A stretch of DNA of 64,000 nt, from assembly GCF_016802725.1 (NCBI RefSeq), contig NC_052672.1:17060710-17124709 (forward strand), written 5' to 3'. Within the stretch, counting starts at the first letter, position 1. Each line of letters starts with the position of its first letter. This document shows positions 11,660 to 22,800 of this stretch, piece after piece. Origin of the DNA: Solenopsis invicta. Its lineage: Eukaryota > Arthropoda > Insecta > Hymenoptera > Formicidae. The notes beneath the pieces were generated by a model. It was not told where the DNA came from, searched no databases, and saw nothing but the letters and a program-made list of their open reading frames with translations. A program made the translations under genes and the position numbers.

Positions 11660-12140
11660 TAAATTAATGTTTTTATAAACGGTTTTTTTAAATAAAAAAT
11701 TAATGTAAAATAAATATTAAATTAATGTTGAATAAATTAATGTTTTTAAAACATGTTTATTCAAATGAAAAATTAATGTGAAATAAATATTAAATTAATG
11801 TTGAATAAATGTTAAATTAATGTTTTTAAAAAATGTTTTTTCAAATAAAAAATTAAAGTAAAATAAATATTAAATTAAAATTAAATAAATGTTAAATTAA
11901 TATTAAAAAAAAATTTTTTTTTAAATAAAAATGTAATGTGAAATAAATATTAAATTAAAATTGAATAAATGTTAAGTTAATGTTTTTAAAAAATGTTTTT
12001 TTAAATAAAAAATTAATGTGATATAAATATTAAATTAATGTTTAATAAATGTTAAATTAATGTTTTTAGAAAATGTTTTTTAAATAAAAAATTAATGTGA
12101 AATAAATATTAAATAAAGGTTAAATAAATGTTAAATAAAC
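11660..12140. repeat. AT-rich minisatellite with an 80-bp unit
   Basis: The word AATGTTTTTA (or a close variant) starts at 11739, 11819, 11899, 11979 and 12059, exactly 80 bp apart, with an older shorter unit starting at 11666. Each unit contains AAATTAATGT, AAATAAATAT and GTTAAATTAA. Flanking sequence (11320-11660 and 12140-12360) has the same words with degraded periodicity, so the array was once longer. Confidence 0.85.
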
Positions 12141-12672
12141 ATTTTCCCAAATCATTATTTTAAATATTGAGTTAATGTTAAATAAATGTTAAATAAACGT
12201 TAAATAAATTTTAAATAAATATTTTTTCTAAATCATTATTTTAAATATTTAATTAATGTTGAATAAATATTTAATAAATATTTTTGTTATAATGAATTGT
12301 ACAATGAAAAATTAATATTAAATAAATATTAAAAAAACATTTAAAAAATATTGTGTGCTGATTGGGACATAATCTACATTAAAGTAACAAAGTATGTCAA
12401 AATGTTTACTTGATTTCTATTATAAATCCGCCATCACATTGTAATCCAGATAGAACTAAAACTGTAACTGTTATAATATATAATACTCGTTATATAACAG
12501 TTATATTGTTAATGGAAATTTATAATTAACAATTTTATAACTTGGTGTTTGCTGAGATTTCATTCCTATTTCTTTTAATTTAACTTGTGCTTACAAATTA
12601 AATAAGAATACCGCAATTAGACACTATAAAAGTTGATACTAAAGTATGTAATAAAGAGAATAAAAAATTGAA

Positions 12673-12691
12673 TTTATTTAATATATTTATT
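12673..12691 (-). terminator. Possible poly(A) signals of the chemosensory protein gene
   Basis: Two AATAAA hexamers on the minus strand (12673-12678 and 12686-12691), about 165-185 nt downstream of the CSP stop codon at 12857. Confidence 0.4.
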
Positions 12692-12856
12692 CTAATAATG
12701 TAACATTATACATATACTACACTACGCAATATCGCAAAATACAGCTTTAATTTCTTTTCATCTGATTGATATTAAGATTTTTCAGATGTAAAAGATAATT
12801 TTTTAGATGATTAACTATTGAAGTTTTCTTTGTCGTCAATAGGTCAAGTCTTTCAT

Positions 12857-14554
12857 TTAACCTTTTTTCTGTAGTGTATCCTCTAGAGTCTTCCTAATGA
12901 AGGCTTCCCATTGTTCAGGCGCATTCTGCGTATACCAATCGGCCATGCGGTTTAAAAGAACTTTTTGTTTTTCAGTACACCTTCTGCATTGAGTTTGCAT
13001 AGCTTCACTTATGACCTCTGAAACCACAATGAGAAATCTTGATACTTATCCATTTTGTAAAACATTCAAAATATACAGTACACACATTAAAAAATATACA
13101 ATAAAAGTTATGCAGATTTCACAAAAACAGAAAAAATATTGAGAAAATCGGTATTTTTAAATGTTAATATTTTTCATCATTACTGCAAATTATATCTTAT
13201 TGCAATAATATAACTCAAAAACCTGCTTTTAACTAAAAAAATAAATTTGAATGTTTTGAATCATTACAATCTTATAACACTTTTAAATGCAAATTTGGTG
13301 TAATAACTGTAATTGTAGAAAAATAAAAGTATCAACTCTTCATTCAATGTATTGAAACTTAGGAGATCTATCTCTATTAAGTTAGTAACCTAATCTAATC
13401 TTTATATATTTTGTCACGTTACTTATTACGTTTTGCAGAACAGCATAAGGTATTTGTATAAATCAACAAAAAATGTTACATTAGCGTGCTTCTAGGAATC
13501 TTCATATACATTAACTTGTAAGCAATACATGTATGTATACACAGATGACTCAGGTTAAAAGAAAAAAAAAGGAAAATGTAGCATTATTACATATTATGTC
13601 GATTTTGAGACTTAATTACTTTTCCTGCTTAAAAAGTCTGTATAAGAAATGATAGAAATTTGATAAAAATCCTATTTTTATTCGATTTTATCCGAACCTA
13701 TATAGGTTTTTATATCAAATTTTAGATTTATCATTTCTAATATATCAGACTTTTTAAGCACAGGATTGTCAGACGCTCATTTTTGTTTTTCTAACGAAAA
13801 ACGCAACTATTGTAAAATTTGATACGATATTATAAAAACTGTTATATGTTCTGAGAGTAGACACTTTTTAGTTTATATTTATATTTCCAAAGTTTTATGT
13901 TTAGTTTTGGTTTAAGAAGTATAATCCAAAAATAAAATGTTGATATTGGCAACTTTTCTCTATATCTATATACATATATCTATATATAATATCTAATATA
14001 TAATACAAGAAAATAAGAAAATTCTATTTTTAAATAGCAAATCTTTTTTAATAGTTTAAAATCGAATTTTTTTCTGGTTACAATTAATGCAAATTCAGAG
14101 TAGCCTGTTAATGCAAATTTAATAATTCTTTTCCGTTTTTAAATTTATTTCATCTCTATGATCAGAAAAGGTTTCTTGAATTAAAATAGCGTGAAACTTT
14201 CATTAAATAAAAAGTATTATTTTCAATTATGATATAGGTTTTTGTTTACGACTCGATGCAGATCATTAAAAAAAATTAAAATTAATTTTAAAGTGATAAA
14301 AAAAAACAGCAAAAAAAGAAATAATATACAATAAATGTAAGATATAAAATAATACCATGAAAGAATTTCGCATCTGCGGTTCTGCACGGTTCGGTGTCCA
14401 TGAAGCAGTTGTAATATTGCAATCGCAGTTTTTTATTCTCAAGAATTCTATCGATATCGATATCATCGTACCGATTCGAATACAACTCTTCTTCCGCGAG
14501 TACGCATGCCAGTGCAACGGCGATGATCGTCACAATGAAGCTTAGTCGAGCCAT
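12857..14554 (-). CDS. Insect chemosensory protein (OS-D/CSP family), 2 exons, 119 aa
   Basis: A small secreted carrier with six alpha-helices that binds hydrophobic ligands. In insects such proteins occur in sensilla lymph and many other tissues. Exons are 14554-14356 and 13017-12857 on the minus strand. The donor (GTATTA) follows CAT-G and the acceptor is TTTCAG, so the intron is phase 1, at the position typical for this family. The N-terminal 20 residues (MARLSFIVTI..ALACVLAEE) form a signal peptide. The mature part has YDDIDIDRIL, a family hallmark, and four cysteines spaced C-x6-C-x19-C-x2-C. The C-terminal half has CTEKQKVLLNRMADWY and ends LQKKG after about 99 mature residues. The usual second spacing is 18, so 19 is a slight variant. 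The LQYYNCFMD segment recalls a hymenopteran CSP subgroup, but paralogue identity cannot be fixed here. A TATA box lies about 70 bp upstream of the start, and a decayed duplicate of its intron lies 1 kb upstream. Confidence 0.95.
13625..13763. repeat. Fold-back element inside the CSP intron
   Basis: The left arm (13625-13675, starting CTGCTTAAAAAGTCTG) and right arm (13702-13763, ending CAGACTTTTTAAGCACAG) are imperfect inverted repeats of about 50-60 bp around a short loop. This is the shape of a small non-autonomous DNA transposon or a hairpin-forming relic. There is no coding sequence. Confidence 0.75.
14100..14335. repeat. Copy 1 of a ~220-bp diverged direct repeat (CSP intron end)
   Basis: This part of the CSP intron reappears, diverged, at 15128-15345 in the same orientation. 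Shared ordered blocks include GAATTAAAAT, ATTATTTTC-ATT-CAAT and GATTATAAAAAAAATT-like sequence followed by CAGCAAAAAA or CAACAAAAAA. Confidence 0.65.
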
Positions 14555-14621
14555 CGTCTTTTCGATCTTTCTACTAACTCTGTAATAAAAATACTAAGTA
14601 ACTAATCAGCGGCACAGTCCA

Positions 14622-14627
14622 TTTATA
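14622..14627 (-). promoter_or_regulatory. TATA box of the chemosensory protein gene
   Basis: The minus strand reads CTATAAATG here, about 70 bp before the CSP start codon, which predicts transcription starting near 14590-14600. A sharp TATA promoter is usual for highly expressed, tissue-restricted secreted-protein genes. Confidence 0.7.
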
Positions 14628-15127
14628 GAGATCGAGCATCGTAAAAAACTGTTATGTCGCGGTAAACATAGTACACTTGATTGTTTTCTTATTCTGATGA
14701 AGCCATATTTATAATTATAATGAAAGGAAGAACAAGAAAAACCAGAATTTGCCAACGTAGAGAGCATTCAGTAATGTGCTTTATGCGTGACTTATAATTA
14801 AAAAAAATATATATGTTCTTTTTAATTATGCATATATTAATATATATGTAGATTCTTTAGTTTCGTTTAGCCTTTTTAGTTCCTTGAAAAAAAGTAATAC
14901 ATTTTTATCTTCTGTGTTGGCATATTTGCATGTTATTGCAATCAATATTCAAAAAAACACGAGAGAGAGATAAAAATAAGATAAAACTTAATTTTTAGCA
15001 AAAGTGTAAGTAATTTGTCATATAAATTAATTCCAAATTTGATACAACTTTCCTCATAAGCAATTTTTATCGCGTTCGAGTTTCACATACGAACAAATTA
15101 TACATATCTACGTATAATGTATAATTA

Positions 15128-15345
15128 GTGCAAATTTTAAGTACATGCAATTTTAATAACGCTTTCCCATTATTAAGTTCATTATCTTTATGGTCAAAAA
15201 AGATTTTCCGAATTAAAATGTATAAACTACGAAGCTCACATTAACTGAAGACTATTATTTTCGATTGCAATATGTGTTTCTAACTTGATTCATAAACTTG
15301 ATTATAAAAAAAATTATTCTTAAATCTGTTAAAAAACAACAAAAA
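15128..15345. repeat. Copy 2 of the diverged direct repeat, upstream of the CSP gene
   Basis: Colinear with 14100-14335 over roughly 200 bp with substitutions and small indels. In copy 1 the next sequence towards higher coordinates is CSP exon 1, but after copy 2 no exon-like sequence survives. This looks like the remains of a tandem CSP duplication whose coding part was lost, or a dispersed repeat that happens to sit in both places. Confidence 0.6.
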
Positions 15346-16000
15346 AAAACAACAATAGATAATACTTATCGTATTATATTAAAAACATTGGAATAGTATA
15401 AGAAACTTGTTATAAAAGTTGCGCTAGTAACTATCAATAATTATTGCTACGACATTGTAAAAAAGAAAAAAAAACCATTTATCACAAATGATGTATAGTC
15501 ATAAGTATCCCGAGTAAAATGCAAAGTACATCAAAGATTCTAAGAATCGTGATTAATGAGAAGAAACCTGTTTCTATTGCAATTATCGTCAAAACAGATA
15601 AATCTTCTTGCTATTTTTCACTACTGTGAAATAAATCAATTTTTTATCTTTTATGTCTTAAATATGTACTGCCTAAAATTTTACGAAAAATTTTGTCTTC
15701 TTATAAACTCGATATAATGAATAACATACGAAGAGAGAAGGCCAAAAAATAAATTTATTTTGATGTATAAATAAAAAAAAATTCCTTTCTCGTTTTTTTA
15801 TACATTAAGGTTTAATGGGAAAAAATCCAACGAGAATTTTAAATTATAATTGTATCCTTATAGCGACAAAAGGACCTATCGAATCGACATTAAAATGATA
15901 TCAGTGTGATGATTTCAATGTCAAATCAATGTCGATTTGATATCGATTTCATTTTTCTCTAAGTATTAACAGTATTATTTATGTTTGTCCAGGATGTGTT

Positions 16001-17180
16001 TAGAACTTGAAATTGAAATGTAGGTGTAATGTTCACTTCTATTGTTTTCTTCCTCATCTCAAACTTATTTTCTTGTAACACATGACACTCATTCTCAAAA
16101 ACGAGACTAATCTAAGATTGTTAAACATTTTTAACGTGTATTACTTACTGCTTAAAAGTATTATTATTAATATTACAAAAAATTACTATTCTTATAATAC
16201 GCATAATTATAAAAACTAAGTATCTGACAATGAGCCAAATAAGACTCAGTATCAAATAAAACCGACTTTCAAATTTATTATTTAAAAATGCACTTTACAC
16301 CTATAGAGTATATGCTTAAAAAATGTTGTTTCAAGTATGTAAAGAGGGATTGGAAAATTAGTATCGGCATCAACAACGCGTCTGTCAGATACCTAACATG
16401 TATAAAAGTTCAATTTTATATGTACGTATATTTTACGTATATTTTACGTACATAATATAATAGTAGCTATTGTATAAATTTATTATAATTATAATGTAAC
16501 AAAGCAATATATATAATTAATAGTATTATCTAATCTTCTAATAATTTTCCTTATTATTCAGCAGAGAGATTATGAATAATACTCGGAAAATGTTTAACGA
16601 TCTTAGACTAGTCTTGTCCTTTTCTCTATATAACTGTTTTCTTAGTACGTGACACTCGTTTTCAAGGACAAGACTAGTTTAAGATTATTAAACATTTTGC
16701 AGATATGTCATTCATACTCTTATGCGGAATAACATAAGAAACTACTATTGACAGATTAGATATTATTAATTATATATATTTTGATTTCTTATATTATAGA
16801 TATAATAAATTTATTGTTTATATATATTAAAAATAATATTTTATAATAATAATAATAACAAAATGTAGAGGACAAGCTTGCTTATTTATAAATGTAATTA
16901 GAAAATGATAAAACGACTTTATACTAGCGGATATTAAATTTCAGATGTTATATGATTATATTAATTCTTTATTCAAGCGATATTCTTAAATCTGGAACGC
17001 TTACAATAATAATAATATAATGTTTTTAAATAGTAAATGATACACGTCAAAAATTTTTAATGATCTCAGACTAGTCTGATCTCTAAGGATAAGTGTTATG
17101 CGTTACGAGAAAATAAGTTTAAAATGAGGAAAAAGAATGGCAATAAAAAACCGACACATTTCAATTTTAAGCACAAAACT
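16001..17180. mobile_element. Nested inverted-repeat (MITE-like) element with four alternating arms
   Basis: An arm X at 16001-16140 (containing ACTTATTTTCTTGTAACAC and GAGACTAATCTAAGATTG) recurs inverted at 17044-17180. In between, 16587-16700 is a tight palindrome made of an inverted and a direct partial copy of X (TTAGACTAGTCTTGTCC / GGACAAGACTAGTTTAAG). The order is therefore X, X', X, X'. The interior is AT-rich with no open frame. This suits two head-to-head non-autonomous DNA transposons, or one element inserted into another. Confidence 0.65.
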
Positions 17181-17327
17181 AGTATTCCGTGCGGATATCT
17201 TCTCAATTCTACTTATCAATTTGTCAGTCCAAATCTTACTGTTGTTCATAATACAGTGAAAAAAAAGATACCCTTATATCAAAGTTGTGTTTATCACAAT
17301 ACTCGACATATTATAAGTCGAGGGATG

Positions 17328-17374
17328 TATTTTTTCAGGTGTAATATGTTTATTGACATGCACCTGAAAAAATA
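17328..17374. repeat. Perfect 14-bp-arm hairpin
   Basis: TATTTTTTCAGGTG (17328-17341) is exactly complementary to CACCTGAAAAAATA (17361-17374) around a 19-nt loop. A second small hairpin, CTCGAC/GTCGAG, lies just before it at 17302-17322. The function is unknown. The length resembles a short hairpin RNA, but nothing shows that it is transcribed. Confidence 0.5.
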
Positions 17375-17871
17375 TATTCTCCTAATATACATTGGTTATT
17401 ACGTTATTAAATATGCATCACCACATGCATCAGTCAAATTGATAAGATACCCATAAGATCCAGGTTCGAATCATTTAAATCAGTTCAATCGTCAGATTCG
17501 ATAAGTTTTGTGTAGAGCAACACCCAAAATTTAGCTTACAATTAGTGTGGAAATCCACATCCAAGAAATCTAAGAATTAAATTTAAAAGAATTAATTTTA
17601 AATTGAGACTGTGAAAGGTCTTGTTCATGAGTTTGCGAAATTAATTTGATTAATACTGACGATCCCATTCTCATCGTGTACAGTGGAGCGTTTCTTTTCT
17701 GTGTAAAAATTAAAACTGACTGCGGGCATGTATGACGTAAATGCGATTGAACAACTTGGTATGCGGATTTAGCGAAGGACATTGATGACAAATTGGTAAA
17801 TGGATAAATTGGTGAATAAATTTGTAAGCGGGAATTAATAAAGAAGGCCTCTAGGCCTTGCAAATAAAATT

Positions 17872-18220
17872 ACAAATAATTAACAATAAATAATAAAAGG
17901 CCGAGAACGAGCTATTCTTTAGTTTTTCAAATTACAAATTATTTTAATCTTAACAACCAAGATACAGTTAGCGAAACGTTTCGGACGTACTTGTCCTTCT
18001 TCAGCTGCATTAATTTACATTTCTAATGTCGAATTGCTATACTTAAACATAAATTTCTACATGAGCGCATAATTATGCTGATTTTTGTCCGTTATACAAA
18101 AATCAGCATAGTTTTATTCGTCGATGTAACGCGAGAACAGTTTGAATCCATGGTCCACTAATTTGTAATTCAAAAAACCAAAGAATAGCTCGTTCTCGAC
18201 CTTTTTATCGACAAATAATT
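17872..18220. mobile_element. 350-bp fold-back element with ~50-bp terminal inverted repeats
   Basis: The left arm 17891-17941 and right arm 18159-18210 share GAGAACGAGCTATTCTTT / AAAGAATAGCTCGTTCTC and an ATTACAAATTA end, all inverted. Inside is GTTTCGGACGTACTTGTC followed by CTTCTTCAG, and an internal hairpin around TGCTGATTTTTGT / ACAAAAATCAGCA. There is no ORF. This is a MITE-like non-autonomous element. Confidence 0.75.
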
Positions 18221-19126
18221 AAACTAGTAAAAAAAATATGTATTTTATAATTTCATCGGCTACTCGCCCGCCCCTTATCCTTCAGTCATCAAAAATTTCC
18301 ACACGAAAATTCGATCGCTTGTGTATGATGAAACTTCGGAATGGATTTCGATCGAAATTATCCAATTATTTTTTAAATTAATTTTTAGACAATCGAATAA
18401 TTCCGGTCAGAATTCCAAACAGTTCCAAACAATTTCCTAAAATATGCAACAGGATTATTTAAAGAAATTTGAAAAAAAAACAGGAAAAAAATTTATTGTA
18501 AAAGTTCGATAGCTGAAAATTTAAATATTCAATCTCTTATCCAAAAATATTTGTTGCTATGCACAAATCTTTTGAAATATTTTTTATTGCTTAATGCTTA
18601 TCATACTTTATAAATTATATTATTATAATATAGTTTTACTGTATAAATAAAATACGAGCATATTTTCTTGCACATTATATATTGAAAAGAATAAATAAAA
18701 ATATTAGTTGTTATTTTAAAGCAGCTTAAAATTTGTAATAAAATATTTTAATTTTATTACAAAATATACACATTAGGATATAATATTAAACAATATATTG
18801 GAATACAATCCCTTATTTACTTATTTATCTTTAAATAAATTTTGTACATACAATATCTATATTTTAATTTGTATACATATTTTATTATTTTAATTATACA
18901 TAATCAAAATTTTCCTTTTTATGGATGTTTGTAGGTCAACTGACCATACAGTCAGTTGATCAATCAGATCTTCATGAAACAGTATACTGATTCGTTGGAT
19001 CCAGAAGATTTGCGTCAATCACAGACGATTAATGATTAATTGTGCTTCAAAGTAGCTCCAAGTTCCATCGTTAAGTGTTTTTACTGTAACGTAAATAATA
19101 TGTAAATAATCTATTTAGACATAAGT

Positions 19127-19283
19127 CCGGTTTTTCATTTTCTAGTTAACTTGTAGTTAAATTCATCCTTGTTTTATTCAATGAACTTCATCTATGTAGC
19201 ATCATCATGAGTGAAGTTTATTGGGTAAAACATCTGGTTAAATTTAACCATAAATTAAGTTAATCGGATAAGGAAAAATCTGG
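19127..19283. mobile_element. ~155-bp fold-back element (CCGGTTTTTC / GAAAAATCTGG ends)
   Basis: The two halves are imperfect inverted copies. The left starts CCGGTTTTTCATTTTC and runs through TAGTTAAATTCATC and TTCAATGAACTTCAT. The right runs GAGTGAAGTTTATTG, GGTTAAATTTAACC and ends GGAAAAATCTGG. The size and structure fit a small MITE. It lies about 570 bp upstream of the ACADM start. Confidence 0.6.
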
Positions 19284-19855
19284 TTATTATCTTGTAATTT
19301 CTAACACAATTTTGCTTATGATTACAGCATGGAAGTGAACCATAAAATCATGCACATTACCTACGGATTTTACAGATATAGACCATGTAGTTCAATGTTC
19401 ACATGTATGGGCATAGATGTATCAGTCACAGCTAAATTGGAGGAATTGCAGCTACGGTCGCTCACGTTCTTTCTGGCTAGTAATTTATATATGGAATCAT
19501 CGTAATCATAGGTGATTCCAGGTGATTCGCCATCAAAGATATTTATTCAAAATCACGTGCGCCATCGATATATCTTACTTTAAGGGGGAATTAATAAAAG
19601 ATACGTCTTTCACTTTTGTCATTGCAGCTGATTGTAGCCTGAACTTGATGATCTACTTGTCCCTACCTTTCTCCCGTTGAACTTTGTACTTTAAACCTGT
19701 ATTACGCAAATATTTATAATCGTACCAAGCCATACATTACTTTCGTTCAACATCTCTTGATACGACAGTTTTCGCACAGTCATCTGTTCTTGCTACATCA
19801 AAAAACACGTTCGTACATATCGCTGTTTTCCGTCTAAAAAAAATATCGATACACA

Positions 19856-22800
19856 ATGATGCTCAGAAAGGTAAGTAACAAATAAAAAAACACTTGTTAT
19901 TCAGTTCACTCGTTTTTGAAATTGCAAATTATAAAGATTATTCTAACGTAATTAAAATAATTTTTATAATTTGCAATTATGAAGATTATTCTAACTATAT
20001 AGTCCTATATACATTGTGACGAGTTAATTATTCATATGTTGAAACATATGTCTTAAAATTGATTTTTGCAGGCATTTCACCCAAGGATGTGCCAAAAAGT
20101 GGCACGATCTTTCTCAGCAGCTGCCGAATCTACGCAAGGGTATTCTTTTGGTTGGTATATTTATCATATCTCAATAAATATAGAATATGTCAATTTCGAT
20201 AAATACAGACATATTTCCATAAATTATCAGGATATAAGTAAAAATTTTTAAGGAATCAAATAGATTCGTACATTTATGAATGTACATACAATTACAGAAA
20301 TATTTACTTATAAAACTACAATTATAAATAATTATGTAAGTCGTAACTTTGAAGATAAGATTAATTAAATATGTCAGAAAAGCACAATTTTATTTGTTAA
20401 CATCTGTTTTACTTTGTTTTTTTAATTTTTAGACAAGATTATTTAACATACAATTTCAAATAAGAAGGCCTACTCAGTCATAGCTAGATCTTAGTGCTTT
20501 ATATATACGTGTGATTTTATATACTTTCTCAGACTCAACCAAATTATTTAAAGTATTTAATTTTTTGAGTAAGATAGAACATTTAAATCCCTAACAGCAT
20601 ATAATATCGTATAAATATCCTAAAATTTTATACTATTAGGGTATATAATTTTATATATATTACATTTATTTGTTTAGCCTTTACATATGAGAACATTAAT
20701 TCTATCTTTATTGGCATAAGTACATTGGATAAGAAATATCTATAAATTTATATTTAGAACCAACTGATAAAGATGTTAGCATACCTACTAAACATTTTGG
20801 TCATAAAATTGCAGAAACATCATGCTAATATCTCGGCAACAGCTAATGTCTCTCTTCTACAATGTTTCAGCAGAATGTTTTCTTTGTAACGTTATTGCAA
20901 TGTACAGATAACGTAGCAATCAATTTTACGTTACTTGTGCGTTGCAATAACGTTACAAAGAAAACATTTTGTTGAAACATTTTAGAAGAGGGACATTAGC
21001 TGTTGTCGAGATGTTAGTATAACATTTCTGCAACATAAGGACCAAAATGTTTAGTGGGTACTTTTCGTAATCCTTTCTATTATTGGTTTATATCTAATAA
21101 ACAATAATGATAGAATGACAAATGCATGCTAACATCTTTACAAATTTGTTTGGAGTGTAGGCCATATTATTTATTTACACACACACACTCACAATATTAT
21201 ATTATATTATATATATATAATTATTATAAAGTTTTATTTCATATTTGGGTTCAAAATATATTTCTGCATATATATTAAAAAGTTCTGAGATAGCAACATA
21301 TATCTAAAGGATTTCTTTTAAATATGTGTATTATTTAGGTTAATATATACATATACATAAAGGTTTGCATAAAGATGGGTCAATCTCACGTTATGCATAT
21401 TTTGCATAAGACACTGCTGTCTTTTGAGACACTACTGTGTATTGGTGATATTGTAGTCACAAATATTAAAATATGTTGAAATACTTGGGAACGTTTTATT
21501 AATTTAAATATGATACTTTTGTAATTATTTGTAAAAATAACTGTTGTTCTTGTTTAATATCAAATAAATGTGCTTGTATCATAATAAAATATATTTTAAT
21601 TATTTTTTGTATATTGATAGATTATGTACATACATCTTGCAAAAAGGTGAAATTTTTGTAAGAAATATATATATATATCACATTGAATTGTTTTAGAACT
21701 ATCCGATATTCAAAAGGAAATGCAAGAAGTAGCACGAAAATTTACCAGAGAGGAAATTGTTCCAGTAGCTGCAGAATATGATAGAAGTGGAAAATATCCA
21801 TGGGATATTGTTAAAAAGGCATGGAGTGTTGGTCTTCTAAATAAACATATTCCACAACATTGTGGTATGTTTAAATTGTGCAATATATTAAAATTTATTA
21901 TATAGTATATATACAAATTATAGTATAATCTTTCTAAAATTGAGAATAATATTACTAATGCAAAAATAAAATTATATTTATAATAATTATAAATTATAAA
22001 ATTATTTTAGGTGGTACGGAAACTAGTATTTTTGATTCATGCTTGATTACTGAAGAATTGGCTTACGGATGTACAGGAATAGCAACTGCAATAGAAGCCA
22101 CAGGTCTTGGGGTAAATTTTATCATGAACAGTATCTCTCTCATTTTTATCCCACATAAAATTCTAACAATAGTTTTTTTTAACAAGTTAAAAATTAATTT
22201 TTCTTCAATTTTATTAATTTTTAATTCTTTTGAGATTATTTTTATTTATTTATTTAACATAATAATCATAATATATATATAAATTCTTTTACACTTATTT
22301 AGCAAACTCCAGTTATCATAGCTGGAACAAAGGAGCAACAGAAGAAATACCTTGGAAGACTTATAGAAGAGCCACATGTTGTGGTAAATTCAAAATTAAT
22401 ACATAAAAAATTTATAGTGTACGTACATAAAGTTAATATAATATAAATAAAATAATTTGTAGGCATATTGTGTTACTGAACCTGGCGCAGGATCTGATGT
22501 AGCAGGAATTAAGTTAAAAGCTGAGAAAAAAGGAAAAGAGTGGATTCTTAATGGCACTAAGATGTGGATCACTAATGGTGGTGTTGCCAATTGGTACAAT
22601 GACATGCTTCGATATTTATTATTTCTAAAGAGAGTATCATTTACATTTTTTAATAAAATTTCTTATTACATAGGTATTTTGTTCTGGCGAGAACAAATCC
22701 AGATCCAAAAGCTCCAGCTAATAAGGCTTTTACTGGCTTTATTGTAGAACGTGAAAGTGATGGCTTAACTCCCGGTCGTAAGGTAATTCCTGATGATAGA

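Larger units (their letters stand above)
9725..12850. other. AT-rich intergenic DNA without a recognisable gene
   Basis: Extremely AT-rich sequence between the metallophosphoesterase and CSP genes. It includes poly(T) stretches near 9780-9805, a 10.68-10.95 kb zone of short self-complementary AAAACATTT/AAATGTTTT words, and a minisatellite (listed separately). No coding region, tRNA or conserved structure was recognised. Confidence 0.6.
14640..19850. other. Repeat-rich intergenic DNA between the CSP and ACADM genes
   Basis: About 5 kb of AT-rich DNA between two divergently transcribed genes. It holds the fold-back elements listed at 16001-17180, 17872-18220 and 19127-19283 and a small perfect hairpin at 17328-17374. 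The ORFs present lie in repeat sequence and show no recognisable domain. No RNA gene was recognised. Confidence 0.6.

Noticed and set aside
17570..17863. 97-codon minus-strand ORF beside the 350-bp fold-back
   Set aside because: Looked for similarity to transposon proteins but found no recognisable motif. AT-rich context, left unassigned.
17940..18030. Hammerhead-ribozyme-like core (CTGAAGA, stem, GAAAC) on the minus strand
   Set aside because: The flanking sequence does not give convincing stems I and III or a cleavage triplet in the right place. Kept only as a low-weight remark.
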